Source: Acinetobacter sp. WCHA45
Lineage (GTDB): Bacteria > Pseudomonadota > Gammaproteobacteria > Pseudomonadales > Moraxellaceae
Length of the DNA stretch: 64,000 nucleotides
Direction: 5' to 3'
Assembly: GCF_002165255.2 (NCBI RefSeq)
Contig: NZ_CP028561.1
Location: 1,364,001-1,428,000, forward strand
The translations under genes were made by a program, and so were the position numbers. The stretch's first letter is position 1; every line of letters begins with the position of its first letter. Below the pieces are notes generated by a model. The model saw only the letters and a list, made by a program, of their open reading frames with translations. It made no database searches and had not been told where the DNA came from. Below are positions 37,742 through 47,755 of this stretch, piece after piece.

Positions 37742-38422
37742 TTGAGTATCATTGTTGCACTAGATGCAAAAAGCGAATATGACGCTTTAACGATTGTGGA
37801 TCAGCTTGATCCTGCTTTATGTCGTGTCAAAGTGGGCAAGGAACTTTTTACTCATGAAGGTCCAAGTGTTGTTAAAACTTTACAAGATAAAGGCTTTGAA
37901 GTTTTCCTTGATTTAAAATTTCATGATATTCCGAATACAACTGCTCAAGCTGTTTGTGCTGCGGCAGATCTAGGTGTGTGGATGGTCAATGTTCATGCGT
38001 CTGGCGGTCGAAAAATGATGGAAACTTGTGTTGAAAGACTCAAAGCAGGCAATTATCAAACACAACTAATTGCAGTTACTGTGTTAACTTCTATGGGGCG
38101 TGAAGATCTACGTGATATTGGTTTAGACATCGAGCCAGTAGAGCATGTCAAACGTTTAGCTAAATTGACTCAAGAAAGTGGTTTGGATGGCGTAGTTTGC
38201 TCAGCACAAGAAGCTAAGATTCTTCGTGAAATGTTGAATGCTGATTTTGCATTAGTTACCCCAGGCATTCGTCCAGAAGGGTCAAATGCAGATGACCAAA
38301 AACGTATCGTTACACCTAAACAAGCTATGCTTGATGGTTCGACGCATTTAGTGATTGGTCGGCCGATTACAAAGGCTGAACGTCCAACAGAAATGTTGAA
38401 GTCAATTTTGGCGTCTATCTAA
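37742..38422 (+). CDS. pyrF: Orotidine 5'-phosphate decarboxylase
   Basis: This 226-residue enzyme makes UMP, the last step of pyrimidine synthesis. It has the catalytic [10 protein letters not shown] motif (Lys, Asp, with the earlier Lys33 region VKVGKELF), GVVCSAQEA and VTPGIRPEG. The start is TTG at 37742, which fits the family N-terminus (IIVALDA) and follows the well-placed promoter. Confidence 0.94.
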   Translation: MSIIVALDAKSEYDALTIVDQLDPALCRVKVGKELFTHEGPSVVKTLQDKGFEVFLDLKFHDIPNTTAQAVCAAADLGVWMVNVHASGGRKMMETCVERLKAGNYQTQLIAVTVLTSMGREDLRDIGLDIEPVEHVKRLAKLTQESGLDGVVCSAQEAKILREMLNADFALVTPGIRPEGSNADDQKRIVTPKQAMLDGSTHLVIGRPITKAERPTEMLKSILASI

Positions 38423-38444
38423 GTTTATTTAGTTTATAAATACC

Positions 38445-39362
38445 TTAGAACTTGAGATTTAAGAATAGGCTGATTAATAAAGGCGCAAGAAGCGATAAAA
38501 TTAATCCGCTCATCATTGCATGTGGTACGTAATGCGTGCCACATGACTGTTTAACCATTGCAAGGGTGACATCCATTGAGGTTGCTCCAGCACTTGAAAT
38601 CGCTGAACGTGGAAAACGCCAGCCTAGACAATACATAAGAAGAATGGCGAAAATTTCTCTGAAGAGGTCGGTTAATAAGGCAATGCCACCAAGTCGTGCT
38701 GAATGTAATTCAGTGAATAGAATGCCAGACATTGAGTACCATCCATATCCCTGAGCTAAAGCCATTATTTCATTTAAGTTAAAGTGATTAGATAAAATTA
38801 AATAATTCACGATTGCTGCTAAGCATGAACCAACAAAGGCTGCGGCGGGAACCAATAGTACTTTCCAACTTAACCAACTACGATCAAATTGCGTAAAAGC
38901 AAGCTCAATGCCAATCAAAAAGATAAATATGAGTAATAAATACCAACTATTAAATGCAATTTGTAGATTAGATTGAGTGACTAGTATTCCAAGTAAAATC
39001 CCTAAACCTAATGCTAGAAATGCTTTAGCGATATTATTGAGTGCATTGATAAAGAGGTGTAATGAAATTTTTCCTTGTATGCTTTGACGATCAATCAGTT
39101 TGTAAGTAATCAGACAGATAAAGAAAGAACCAACTGATGTAGTAAATGCAATTAATAATGCAGGTGGTAATATTGCTGCTGGATCTGAGATATGATTCAA
39201 AGCTTGAGTCAGTTCAAATGCAACACTCATTAATAATAAATAAGAAAAATAGGGTAAAATTTTAAATACAAATTGTTTAATTCGCTGTGATAGTTTTCGG
39301 GCGAGAAAATAGCCTAAGCTTATTGCGATAAAAATTTGGAAGATAAGAACAAAAGATTGCAT
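38445..39362 (-). CDS. Lysine exporter LysO-type (YbjE) membrane protein
   Basis: This 305-residue protein has about eight membrane helices. The GYGWYSMSGILFTELHSARLGGIALLTDLFREI and SAGATSMDVTLAMVKQSCG segments are characteristic of the DUF340/LysO family. E. coli LysO (YbjE, about 299 residues) exports lysine and protects against thialysine. The gene begins just after the terminator of the monooxygenase gene, so it is probably transcribed separately. Confidence 0.82.
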   Translation of the reverse strand: MQSFVLIFQIFIAISLGYFLARKLSQRIKQFVFKILPYFSYLLLMSVAFELTQALNHISDPAAILPPALLIAFTTSVGSFFICLITYKLIDRQSIQGKISLHLFINALNNIAKAFLALGLGILLGILVTQSNLQIAFNSWYLLLIFIFLIGIELAFTQFDRSWLSWKVLLVPAAAFVGSCLAAIVNYLILSNHFNLNEIMALAQGYGWYSMSGILFTELHSARLGGIALLTDLFREIFAILLMYCLGWRFPRSAISSAGATSMDVTLAMVKQSCGTHYVPHAMMSGLILSLLAPLLISLFLNLKF

Positions 39363-39368
39363 AAAAAA

Positions 39369-39392
39369 AAGCAGGTTACGAATAACCTGCTT
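39369..39392 (-). terminator. Terminator of the flavin monooxygenase gene
   Basis: The arms AAGCAGGTTA and TAACCTGCTT are perfect around a 4-nt loop; on the minus strand an eight-T run follows. Confidence 0.85.
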
Positions 39393-39410
39393 ATTATGAA
39401 GAATTATTGG

Positions 39411-40925
39411 TTAGGCTGCATTGTTTTTTGCATTTGTTGCTGTATGAATAAAATTATAGTCAGCGACATTTACTTTACGTGTTTCTAACCAATATTTCCA
39501 AGTATATGTTGGCCATAATGAGAAGTTTTTACCATCGGCTGCTTGATACCAACTACTGCATCCACCTGCTTGCCAAACTGTTCCTTTGAGTTGTTCCTGC
39601 ACACGATTATTAAATTGATCTTGTACCTGTTGTTTAATCTCAACAGCTTGAGAACCTGTTTTATCTACGGTTTGAATCAATTGCAAAATATAATTCACTT
39701 GAGATTCAATCATAAAAATAATAGAGTTATGACCTAAAATCGTATTTGGACCTAAGAGTTGGAATAGGTTAGGGAAGTTTTTCGTACTAACACCATAGTA
39801 GCTTTCTGCACCATCTTTCCAAGCTTGCTTAAGTTCGATTCCATTACGACCAACACAATCGAAATGCTTTAAGTAAATACGTGGGTCAGTAATGAATCCC
39901 GTACCATAAATCAAGCAGTCAATTTGGCGTTCTTTACCGTCTTTGGTAATAATGCCGTTAGCTGTAATTTCCTGAACGCTATCAGTAATTAATTCAACAT
40001 TTTTACGGTTGAACGTTGGGAAGTACTTATTTGAAATCAAAATACGCTTACAACCCATAACGAAGTCTGGTGTAAGTTTTTTAGCGAGCTCTTTGTCTTT
40101 GACTTGAAAGCGGATAAATGCTTCTGCAAGCTTTTGACCATATTTCATGATCTGTGGTTGTACGATAGGTACGACACGTGATTCGTTGCTCCAATACAAA
40201 CGAGTACGATGAATTTGACGATAAATATTTGAAGCTTTAAATAAAGATTTGCTTAATTGTGAATATTTACGTTCATCACGTGGAATGACCCATGCGGCAG
40301 TACGTTGGAATACATAAAGCTGTTTCACTTCTTGTGCAATCTCGGGGATATATTGAATTGCACTACCACCAGTACCAATAGAAGCAACAGATTTACCTTC
40401 TAAGCTGTATTGATGATCCCATTGTGAAGAATGGAAGACTTTACCTTTAAACTTTTCAATTCCTTTTAAGTGAGGAATTTGCGGAACGTGTAGGGGACCA
40501 GAAGCAAAAATAACAAATTGAGCTTCAATGGATGGTTGATCTTTAAAATCTAATAACCAAACATTACGATTTTCATCAAACTCAGCATGAGTAACTTCAT
40601 GATTGAATTTGCAATAATCTTTTAATCTATATTGTTGAGTAATATCTTGGATATATTCAAAAATTTCATCAGCTTCAGCGTAACGTTTTGACCAATCTGT
40701 TTTGGGAGCAAACGAAAGTGAATACATGTGTGATTGAACATCACAGGCAGCACCCGGGTATTGATTTTCACGCCATGTGCCACCAACGTCATTGGTTTTT
40801 TCTAAAATTACAAAATCATTCATTTGACTTTGTAATAGTCGAATAGACATTGCTAAACCACCAAAACCTGCACCAATAATTGCAACTTTAGTTTTTTGAA
40901 TAGCATTTTGGGGTACATCACGCAT
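39411..40925 (-). CDS. Flavin-containing (Baeyer-Villiger-type) monooxygenase
   Basis: This protein of about 504 residues has an FAD Rossmann motif GAGFGGLAM near the N-terminus, GGTWRENQYPGAACD, and a second dinucleotide fold GTGGSAIQ for NADPH. FKGKVFHSSQWD fits the FxGxxxHxxxW(P/D) fingerprint that marks type I Baeyer-Villiger monooxygenases. Such enzymes turn ketones into esters or lactones with oxygen and NADPH. I prefer the ATG at 40925, with an AGGG site upstream, over one 18 bases earlier. A divergent AraC regulator adjoins it. The real substrate is unknown. Confidence 0.85.
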   Translation of the reverse strand: MRDVPQNAIQKTKVAIIGAGFGGLAMSIRLLQSQMNDFVILEKTNDVGGTWRENQYPGAACDVQSHMYSLSFAPKTDWSKRYAEADEIFEYIQDITQQYRLKDYCKFNHEVTHAEFDENRNVWLLDFKDQPSIEAQFVIFASGPLHVPQIPHLKGIEKFKGKVFHSSQWDHQYSLEGKSVASIGTGGSAIQYIPEIAQEVKQLYVFQRTAAWVIPRDERKYSQLSKSLFKASNIYRQIHRTRLYWSNESRVVPIVQPQIMKYGQKLAEAFIRFQVKDKELAKKLTPDFVMGCKRILISNKYFPTFNRKNVELITDSVQEITANGIITKDGKERQIDCLIYGTGFITDPRIYLKHFDCVGRNGIELKQAWKDGAESYYGVSTKNFPNLFQLLGPNTILGHNSIIFMIESQVNYILQLIQTVDKTGSQAVEIKQQVQDQFNNRVQEQLKGTVWQAGGCSSWYQAADGKNFSLWPTYTWKYWLETRKVNVADYNFIHTATNAKNNAA

Positions 40926-41080
40926 AGTCCATGCCCTACACATCTAAATTTTATGCAAGTTTAAAGGTTTTGTAGAGATTAAATATGATTGTATAGACGC
41001 AAAACTTGATCATTTCGGCAATTCATTTATTCGTATTTTTATAGTACAACGTTAAAGTTTTGGGAATTACATTCGGAATT

Positions 41081-42100
41081 ATGAAGAGATCTATCCTCGG
41101 ATTGATGTATTTAATTCAAGGCATGCGTCATGTGGGCATTGATGTTGATGCTCGTTTAGCAGACATGGGAATACAAGCCGAAGCTTTAGATCCGAGTTCA
41201 ATTATTCCAGATGAAATTGAATGGGATATTTTACAGTATATTAGTCAAGATATTTCTCCTGAACAAGGCTTAATCATTGGTCAACATTATGCGCTTGCAG
41301 GGTATGGCCCATTCTTGATGCTGCTTGTTACAAGCGATACTTTACATAAAGCTCTGTTAAATGGTGTGCGATTTCAGCAATTGACACATCTGTTTGGTTC
41401 ATTACAACTAAATATTAAAAAAGATTACATCCATTTTCATTATCAACCAATTGATTTAAATACACATTTAGGATTATTTCGTGCTCAATCTGAAATCTCA
41501 GGAACTTATAAGTTCTTACAAGATATTTTTAAAATGATGGGGCTTGAAATCCCTAATATTCGTATTGAATTACCTTTTAAAGCACCTAAAGAATTAGAAT
41601 TAATAATGGCTTATCAAGACTATTATGGTCAGGATGTAAAATTTGAATGTCAGCATGCCTCTTTTATTCCAGAAAATACTGACATTTTAAATATAAAAAT
41701 ACCATCTGCTGATGTTCTTACTTACCGTGTCTATGAAGAAAAATGCCTACAAGATCTGAATAAATTAGAGCGAAGTAGCCGTGCAAAGTTGACCATTTTA
41801 GAATATGTCGAGGAATATCTTGAAATGCAAAATGGTGTAATACCTACCATGTCTGAAACAGCATGTGCATTAAAGATTCCTGAGAGGACTCTAAGACATA
41901 AATTGCAGCAAATGCAAACAAGTTATAAGGAAATACGCGAAAGGCTCATTAAGCATAAAGCATTAAAGTTTATTGAAAATAGTGCGTATTCAATTGAGCA
42001 AGTTGCGGAAATGTTAGGTTATTCTGAACCTGCTGCATTTAATCATGCGTTTAAACGATGGTTTGGTCAAAGTCCAAGACAATATAATCGTAATCATTAA
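41081..42100 (+). CDS. AraC-family transcriptional regulator
   Basis: This regulator of about 339 residues has an N-terminal arabinose-binding-like domain of the OruR/ArgR type (GLIIGQHYALAGYGPFLMLL) and a C-terminal pair of helix-turn-helices: SETACALKIPERTLRHKLQQ and SIEQVAEMLGYSEPAAFNHAFKRWFG. It is transcribed away from the monooxygenase gene, so it probably controls that gene. I chose the ATG at 41081; a TTG at 41060 lacks support. Confidence 0.87.
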   Translation: MKRSILGLMYLIQGMRHVGIDVDARLADMGIQAEALDPSSIIPDEIEWDILQYISQDISPEQGLIIGQHYALAGYGPFLMLLVTSDTLHKALLNGVRFQQLTHLFGSLQLNIKKDYIHFHYQPIDLNTHLGLFRAQSEISGTYKFLQDIFKMMGLEIPNIRIELPFKAPKELELIMAYQDYYGQDVKFECQHASFIPENTDILNIKIPSADVLTYRVYEEKCLQDLNKLERSSRAKLTILEYVEEYLEMQNGVIPTMSETACALKIPERTLRHKLQQMQTSYKEIRERLIKHKALKFIENSAYSIEQVAEMLGYSEPAAFNHAFKRWFGQSPRQYNRNH

Positions 42101-42220
42101 AATGATTAAAAAATGGTACATTATGATGTTTAAACTCCATGATAATTAAGCCTAAAATCTAATGCCTTTGGACTTAATGTTCGATATAATTTTCACCAAT
42201 TAAAATTGTAATAACACCTT

Positions 42221-43366
42221 ATGTTAAATTCTAAACCAGACTCACATAGCACTTCATTTATGCCGATCTCACCTGCGGAGCGTTATGCTCAAGCAATCGA
42301 ATCAGGTCAATTTATGCCAGATGAAGCTCAAGCTCAGGCAGTGCAAGAGTTAGATCGAGTATGGAAAGAGTTGCTTACTCGTTATAAAGCCTCAAAGAAA
42401 GCGTTTAGACGTTTCCGTCGTCAAACCTACCCAAAAGGTGTTTATATGTGGGGTGGTGTAGGACGTGGGAAAACATGGTTGATGGATCAATTTTATGAGT
42501 CAGTTCCATTTCGCCGCAAAACACGCATGCATTTTCACCATTTTATGCAACATGTCCATAAAGAATTGAATAAGCTTTCAGGTCAACGTAATCCATTAGA
42601 TTCTGTTGCTGATCAGATTTATAAAAATGCGGTTGTCATTTGTTTTGATGAGTTTTTTGTATCAAATGTGACCGATGCAATGATTATTAGTGATTTATTT
42701 CAAAAGTTATTTGAACGTGGCGTCACGTTGATTGCAACGTCTAATATTGCACCAGAAGGTCTCTATAAAAATGGTATCCATCGTGACCGTTTTCTTCCTA
42801 CAATTGAATTGGTTCAAAAAAACTGTACGGTTCTGAATGTAGATGCTGGTGTTGATTATCGTTTGCGTGTTTTGAAGCAGGCTCAATTATTCAAACATCC
42901 ATTGAGTAATGATGCTCAATCATGGATGTATGAGCGTTTTCAAGCGCTGACACAGACACAAACGCTCTTTAATACACCTATCATGATTAACAATCGTATT
43001 GTAGAAACGCTTGGGCATACAGAAGATGTATTATGGTGTGAATTCTCTGAGTTATGTTTTAAACCACGTAGTCCAGCTGATTTCATTGAAATTGCTAATA
43101 TTTACAACACGGTACTGGTAAGTAACGTGCCGCATTTAACTGATTTTCTCTCAGAAGGAACCCGTCGCTTTATTTATTTAGTGGATGAGTTTTATGATCG
43201 TGGTGTGAAATTACTTTTAACTTCAGAAGATTCAATTATTGATCTTTATGAAGGTCAAAAATTAGCATTTGAAATTGAACGAACACGTTCACGTTTATTA
43301 GAAATGCAATCCGATGATTATCTGCATTCAGAGCATCGTCAAATTCAGGTTTCAAAAACTTCATAA
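42221..43366 (+). CDS. zapE: Cell division ATPase ZapE (AFG1 family)
   Basis: This 381-residue AAA-like ATPase has Walker A GGVGRGKTWLM, Walker B VICFDEFFVSN, and TLIATSNIAPEGLY. The AFG1/ZapE family acts at the division ring when oxygen is low or temperature high in E. coli. Length and motifs match. No other division gene adjoins it. Confidence 0.9.
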   Translation: MLNSKPDSHSTSFMPISPAERYAQAIESGQFMPDEAQAQAVQELDRVWKELLTRYKASKKAFRRFRRQTYPKGVYMWGGVGRGKTWLMDQFYESVPFRRKTRMHFHHFMQHVHKELNKLSGQRNPLDSVADQIYKNAVVICFDEFFVSNVTDAMIISDLFQKLFERGVTLIATSNIAPEGLYKNGIHRDRFLPTIELVQKNCTVLNVDAGVDYRLRVLKQAQLFKHPLSNDAQSWMYERFQALTQTQTLFNTPIMINNRIVETLGHTEDVLWCEFSELCFKPRSPADFIEIANIYNTVLVSNVPHLTDFLSEGTRRFIYLVDEFYDRGVKLLLTSEDSIIDLYEGQKLAFEIERTRSRLLEMQSDDYLHSEHRQIQVSKTS

Positions 43367-43371
43367 ATTAT

Positions 43372-43397
43372 AAAGGCATTCTCAGGAATGTCTTTTT
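43372..43397 (+). terminator. Terminator of zapE
   Basis: AAAGGCATTC and GGAATGTCTTT pair with G-U pairing around TCA, and end in a T-run. Confidence 0.65.
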
Positions 43398-43590
43398 TAT
43401 AAATTCATATAGAGAAAGCTTTATTCTTAATTGAATTTTGTTATAACTAAATGAGTTTTAAAAAGTGAGTATGTCGCAGAATAGAAGTAGCTAGATCAAA
43501 ACTTGGTTTTGGTGTTTATAAAAATTATATTTGTCAATACTTAGACTAAGAAAATGCTTACTATTTAGCAATGTGATATTACTATTCAGG

Positions 43591-43612
43591 CTAGTATAAA
43601 TCGGTATACTAG
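43591..43612. promoter_or_regulatory. Perfect palindrome upstream of glcB, possible operator
   Basis: The 8-bp arms CTAGTATA and TATACTAG are perfect reverse complements around AATCGG. The site lies 39 bp before the glcB ATG and overlaps a TATAAA that could be the -10 box. This is a good place for a repressor to act. The regulator is unknown. Confidence 0.45.
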
Positions 43613-43651
43613 GTTTCTTGTTATAAAAAGTTAGCATCATCAGGAAAGACA

Positions 43652-45814
43652 ATGACTGTACGTATTCAACAAGGCAAGCTAGCGATTGCTAAAGAACTTT
43701 ACGATTTCATCGAAAATGAAGCTTTACCAGGCTCTGGTTTAGACAGTGAAACTTACTGGAAAAATTTCGAGCAAGTCGTTGTCGATCTTAGCCCAAAGAA
43801 TAAAGCACTATTAGCTAAGCGTGATGAAATTCAAGCTAAGATTGATGAATGGCATCGTAATAATGAATTTGAGTTAAATGCGTATAAAGCATTTTTAACT
43901 GAGATTGGTTACTTAGTACCAGAAGTTGCTGATTTCCAAGTAACGACTGAAAATGTAGATGAAGAAATTGCATTATTAGCTGGTCCTCAGCTTGTTGTGC
44001 CAGTACGTAATGCACGCTATTGCTTAAATGCTGCGAATGCACGTTGGGGTTCATTATATGATGCACTTTACGGTACTGATGTAATTTCTGAAGAAAATGG
44101 TGCAGAGAAAGGTAAGGGATACAACCCAGTCCGTGGCGATAAAGTAATTGCTTTCGCTAAAGATTTTCTTAATCAAACATTCCCACTTGCTCAAGGCTCT
44201 CATGCCGATGCAACTAAATATGCAGTTGATCACAATCGTTTAGTTGTAACTTTAAAAGATGGTTCAACAACCTCTTTGGCTCATGAAGTTCAATTTGTTG
44301 GCTTTAATGGCGATGCTGCAAACCCAACTGAAATCGTTTTATTAAATAATGGCTTGCACGTTATTATTGATATCGATGCAAATAGCCCAATCGGTAAAAC
44401 TGATGCGGCTGGCGTTAAAGATTTAACTCTAGAAGCTGCTATTACAACGATCCAAGATTTAGAAGACTCAGTTGCAGCTGTTGATGCAGAAGAGAAAGTT
44501 GAAGGCTATCGTAACTGGTTAGGTTTAATGAAGGGTGACTTGCAAGAGTCAATTGAGAAAAATGGTAAAACCATTACTCGTGCATTAAACAAAGACCGTA
44601 CAGTTCAGAACTTAATTGGCGGTACTACAACGCTACATGGTCGTTCATTAATGCTTCTTCGTAACGTTGGTCATTTAATGACTAACCCTGCGATCCTTGT
44701 AGATGGCCAAGAAGTATTTGAAGGTATTATGGATGCATTAGTTACTCCATTACTTACAATTACAGATATTCGTGGCGAAAACGAAAATAAGAACTCTCGT
44801 AAAGGTTCTATGTATATCGTTAAACCAAAAATGCATGGTCCAGAAGAAGTTGCATTTGCAGTTGAATTATTTGAGCGTGCAGAACAAGCACTCGGTTTAC
44901 CTGCAAAAACTCTCAAAATCGGTATCATGGATGAAGAACGTCGTACTTCAGTTAATTTGAAAAACTGTATCGCAGCTGCAAAAGACCGTACAATTTTCAT
45001 TAACACTGGTTTTATGGATCGTACGGGTGATGAAATCCATACGTCTATGGAAGCAGCGCCAATGGTACGTAAAGAAGCTGTTAAAGCTCAGAAATGGATT
45101 GCTGCTTACGAAAATCGTAACGTTGCAATTGGTTTGGCTTGTGGTTTACAAGGTAAAGCGCAAATTGGTAAAGGCATGTGGCCAAAACCAGATAGCATGA
45201 AAGATATGTTGGCGACTAAGACAGCGCATCCAAATGCGGGTGCTTCTTGTGCATGGGTTCCATCACCTACAGGTGCTGTACTTCATGCAATGCATTATCA
45301 TCAAATTAATGTAAAAGCACGTCAAGACGAATTGGCTGCTGAAGATATGTTGACTTTGGATGATTTGTTAACACCTCCTTTTGCTCCTGAAACTAACTGG
45401 ACAGCAGAAGAACTAAACAACGAACTTGAAAATAACTGTCAAGGTATCTTAGGTTATGTTGTTCGTTGGGTTGATTTAGGTGTTGGATGTTCTAAAGTTC
45501 CAGATATCAACAACGTTGGTTTGATGGAAGACCGTGCAACTTTACGTATTTCTTCTCAGCATGTTGCAAACTGGTTGCGTCACGGTATCGTAACGAAAGA
45601 ACAAGTTGAAGAAGTGCTTAAACGTATGGCTGTGATTGTTGATCAGCAAAATGCCAATGATCCGCTTTATACACCAATGGCACCAAATTTTGATGGTATT
45701 GCATTCCAAGCTGCCGCTGATTTGATCTTCAAAGGTGCTGAGCAACCTTCTGGTTATACAGAGCCATTGTTACACGCTGCGCGTTTAAAACTTAAAGGTT
45801 ATACAGGTGATTAA
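43652..45814 (+). CDS. glcB: Malate synthase G
   Basis: This 720-residue enzyme condenses glyoxylate and acetyl-CoA to malate in the glyoxylate route. Family segments are [14 protein letters not shown], the metal region [49 protein letters not shown], and MWPKPDSM. The length is that of isoform G, longer than isoform A. With an isocitrate lyase elsewhere it allows growth on acetate and fatty acids. The ATG follows an AGGAAAG site. Confidence 0.96.
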   Translation: MTVRIQQGKLAIAKELYDFIENEALPGSGLDSETYWKNFEQVVVDLSPKNKALLAKRDEIQAKIDEWHRNNEFELNAYKAFLTEIGYLVPEVADFQVTTENVDEEIALLAGPQLVVPVRNARYCLNAANARWGSLYDALYGTDVISEENGAEKGKGYNPVRGDKVIAFAKDFLNQTFPLAQGSHADATKYAVDHNRLVVTLKDGSTTSLAHEVQFVGFNGDAANPTEIVLLNNGLHVIIDIDANSPIGKTDAAGVKDLTLEAAITTIQDLEDSVAAVDAEEKVEGYRNWLGLMKGDLQESIEKNGKTITRALNKDRTVQNLIGGTTTLHGRSLMLLRNVGHLMTNPAILVDGQEVFEGIMDALVTPLLTITDIRGENENKNSRKGSMYIVKPKMHGPEEVAFAVELFERAEQALGLPAKTLKIGIMDEERRTSVNLKNCIAAAKDRTIFINTGFMDRTGDEIHTSMEAAPMVRKEAVKAQKWIAAYENRNVAIGLACGLQGKAQIGKGMWPKPDSMKDMLATKTAHPNAGASCAWVPSPTGAVLHAMHYHQINVKARQDELAAEDMLTLDDLLTPPFAPETNWTAEELNNELENNCQGILGYVVRWVDLGVGCSKVPDINNVGLMEDRATLRISSQHVANWLRHGIVTKEQVEEVLKRMAVIVDQQNANDPLYTPMAPNFDGIAFQAAADLIFKGAEQPSGYTEPLLHAARLKLKGYTGD

Positions 45815-45827
45815 TTTCATCTAAAAT

Positions 45828-45851
45828 AAAAAGCCTCCTCGGAGGCTTTTT
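45828..45851 (+). terminator. Terminator of glcB
   Basis: AAAAAGCCTCC and GGAGGCTTTTT, perfect arms around TC, ending in T. Confidence 0.88.
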
Positions 45852-45876
45852 TATTAAGTAAGGTGCTTGTGATTTT

Positions 45877-46545
45877 ATGTGTGCTAACTACAAACCAGTA
45901 ACACTTGAGCAATTACAACAACTTGAACTACCACTTGTTCCTTTTAACTATCTCGATGAGATTTATCCAAGTTATAAAACACCGTTATTATTTAAATCTG
46001 AACATGGATTGGAGTGGAGAGAAGTATTATTTGGTTTAGTGCCGAAATGGGCAGAGGATATTAACAGCTCTAAACGTGCTTATAATGCTAGACATGAGAC
46101 CATTTTTGAGAAACCAAGCTTTCAGGAGGCAGCTTATAAATGCAAGTTCGGTATAATTCCAGTCACTGAGTTTTATGAAAGTAAATATATTGGAAATAAA
46201 CCTCAACGATGGGGTGTAAGGCGTAAAGATGGCAGAGCCTTTTTTATTGCTGCACTTTATGAAATTTGTAAAATCAATAATCAAATTATTCGTTCAGCAG
46301 CGATGCTTACAATGGACGCAGTCGATCATCCGATGATGAAAGAATTTCATGAACCTGGCGATATAAAAAGCTCAGTTGTCATCATTCCACATGATCGTCT
46401 TGATGATTGGTTGAGTTTAAAACAACCACATCAAATGATTCAATTTATGCAAGGGTTTCCAGTCGAAGAGTTTGAATGTTTACATGTACCTAAGGCAAAA
46501 ATAGCAAAACAAACACCCCAGTTAAATATGTTTGATCTTTTCTAA
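45877..46545 (+). CDS. SRAP-domain protein (YedK/HMCES-like)
   Basis: This 222-residue protein starts MCANYKP, with Cys2 as the nucleophile that cross-links to abasic sites in single-stranded DNA. The active-site segments YNARHETIFEKPSF, IPVTEFYESK and the histidine-containing DHPMM and HEPGDIKSS are all present. The SRAP family protects abasic sites from error-prone repair. It stands between two terminators as its own unit. Confidence 0.88.
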   Translation: MCANYKPVTLEQLQQLELPLVPFNYLDEIYPSYKTPLLFKSEHGLEWREVLFGLVPKWAEDINSSKRAYNARHETIFEKPSFQEAAYKCKFGIIPVTEFYESKYIGNKPQRWGVRRKDGRAFFIAALYEICKINNQIIRSAAMLTMDAVDHPMMKEFHEPGDIKSSVVIIPHDRLDDWLSLKQPHQMIQFMQGFPVEEFECLHVPKAKIAKQTPQLNMFDLF

Positions 46546-46548
46546 ATA

Positions 46549-46575
46549 AAAAAGGTTTCTAATAAGAAACCTTTT
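46549..46575. terminator. Bidirectional terminator between the SRAP gene and marR-type gene
   Basis: GGTTTCT (46554-46560) and AGAAACC (46565-46571) pair around AATA and are flanked by A-run and T-run, so it can work in both directions. Confidence 0.8.
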
Positions 46576-46590
46576 TTTATATTTTATCAA

Positions 46591-47055
46591 TCAACGAGCA
46601 AGATTTTTAAACATATGTTTTAAAATTTCCATCGTCTTTTCAATTTGCAACGGCGTTAATCCATCAAATGATTGTTCTAATATTACAGAGGTTAGATCAT
46701 TAATTTTAGTAATCATTTCTGTACCCTTATCAGTAAGATAAACGCGAGTAATACGACCATCTTCTTTACATGAATAAGTTTCAATATATCCCTCATCTTT
46801 AAGGCGATATACGATTTTCGTGGTTGTAGACATTTTAGAAATCACCATGTCTGAAAGTTCAGACACGCTTGCATGTGGTTTGACATTCAATGCAATTAAA
46901 ATACGACGGCGAGAGTTGTCTAAACCATACTTCTTAAGTACATTATCGATATTTTGAACGTACTGTGCATTTACTTGAGAAATCCAGAAATAAGGAAAGT
47001 CTTCTAAGTTAAATGTTTCTGATGTAGGTAAAAAACGCGCATATTTTTTAGGCAT
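46591..47055 (-). CDS. MarR-family transcriptional regulator
   Basis: This 154-residue winged-helix protein has the MarR core: a helix SVSELSDMVISKMSTTTKIVYRLKDEGYI and the wing CKEDGRITRVYLTDKG. N- and C-terminal helices would form the dimer. It stands alone, with about 700 bp of non-coding DNA upstream. A 19-bp inverted repeat just before the start codon may be its own operator. Targets other than itself are not obvious. Confidence 0.87.
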   Translation of the reverse strand: MPKKYARFLPTSETFNLEDFPYFWISQVNAQYVQNIDNVLKKYGLDNSRRRILIALNVKPHASVSELSDMVISKMSTTTKIVYRLKDEGYIETYSCKEDGRITRVYLTDKGTEMITKINDLTSVILEQSFDGLTPLQIEKTMEILKHMFKNLAR

Positions 47056-47082
47056 TAAGTTATTTCCTATGCTTGTTACACA

Positions 47083-47101
47083 GAGTTGTCAGATGCAACT
47101 C
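47083..47101. promoter_or_regulatory. Candidate MarR-type operator
   Basis: GAGTTG and CAACTC arms (6 bp, perfect) with a 7-bp centre, 28 to 46 bp before the regulator's start codon. Size and position fit MarR self-regulation. Confidence 0.4.
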
Positions 47102-47694
47102 CTAAATTCCATGAAATGTCTACAATTTATACGCTAGAAAAATGATGAAATCTAATTTTTCTAACATTCCATTTATAACAAATCTTCCTAAAAATGGTTG
47201 TATAACCATCTTTGCTTAGGATAGGGGTATCATCATGTAAACTACATAAAACTGTTATTAATGATGGTCTTACCTATCCATCTTACCCCAATTGTATTTC
47301 TACAGTGTTGCATTGTAGCTTATTTGTAGAACAAATGTATTGTAGAAAATAAATACAAATTATGACGTGACTTTTTTATAAAAGATTCTGTCTAAAATGT
47401 CATATAGCTTTAAAATTATTACATTTGTAAAATAAAATAATCAAAAAAACAAATTAAATACATATATTTGAATTTAACATTTGGTTAAAAATTAAAATCC
47501 ATAGTGCTGCTAAAAAAGTTGAATAAATACATTCTTTATCACATTTAATCATTATTAGTTAATTAATTTGCTTAAAAAGAATACAAATGTAGTTTTATTA
47601 TTTAATTTTATATTGTTAAAAAATAATTCATTGTAAAAAACTTCTACTTAGTTGTGTCATTCATAGTTTATGTAAATAATTGTAAATTAAAAAG

Positions 47695-47728
47695 GCGCAT
47701 CTAAATAGGATTACAAATTTAGATGCGC
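47695..47728 (-). terminator. Terminator of the alpha/beta hydrolase gene
   Basis: A perfect 12-bp stem, GCGCATCTAAAT with ATTTAGATGCGC, loop 10 nt; on the minus strand CTTTTTAATTT follows. Confidence 0.8.
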
Positions 47729-47755
47729 AAAAGGGTAAAGCTGTGAGTTTAGGGA

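Larger units (their letters stand above)
47056..47755. other. 700-bp AT-rich non-coding region
   Basis: No reading frame of useful length or with coding character was found on either strand. The left end is the upstream region of the marR-type gene with a candidate operator, the right end holds the terminator of the hydrolase gene. In between are three copies of a TACATTTGTA-type motif (about 47330, 47420 and 47582) and many A/T runs. Confidence 0.6.
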
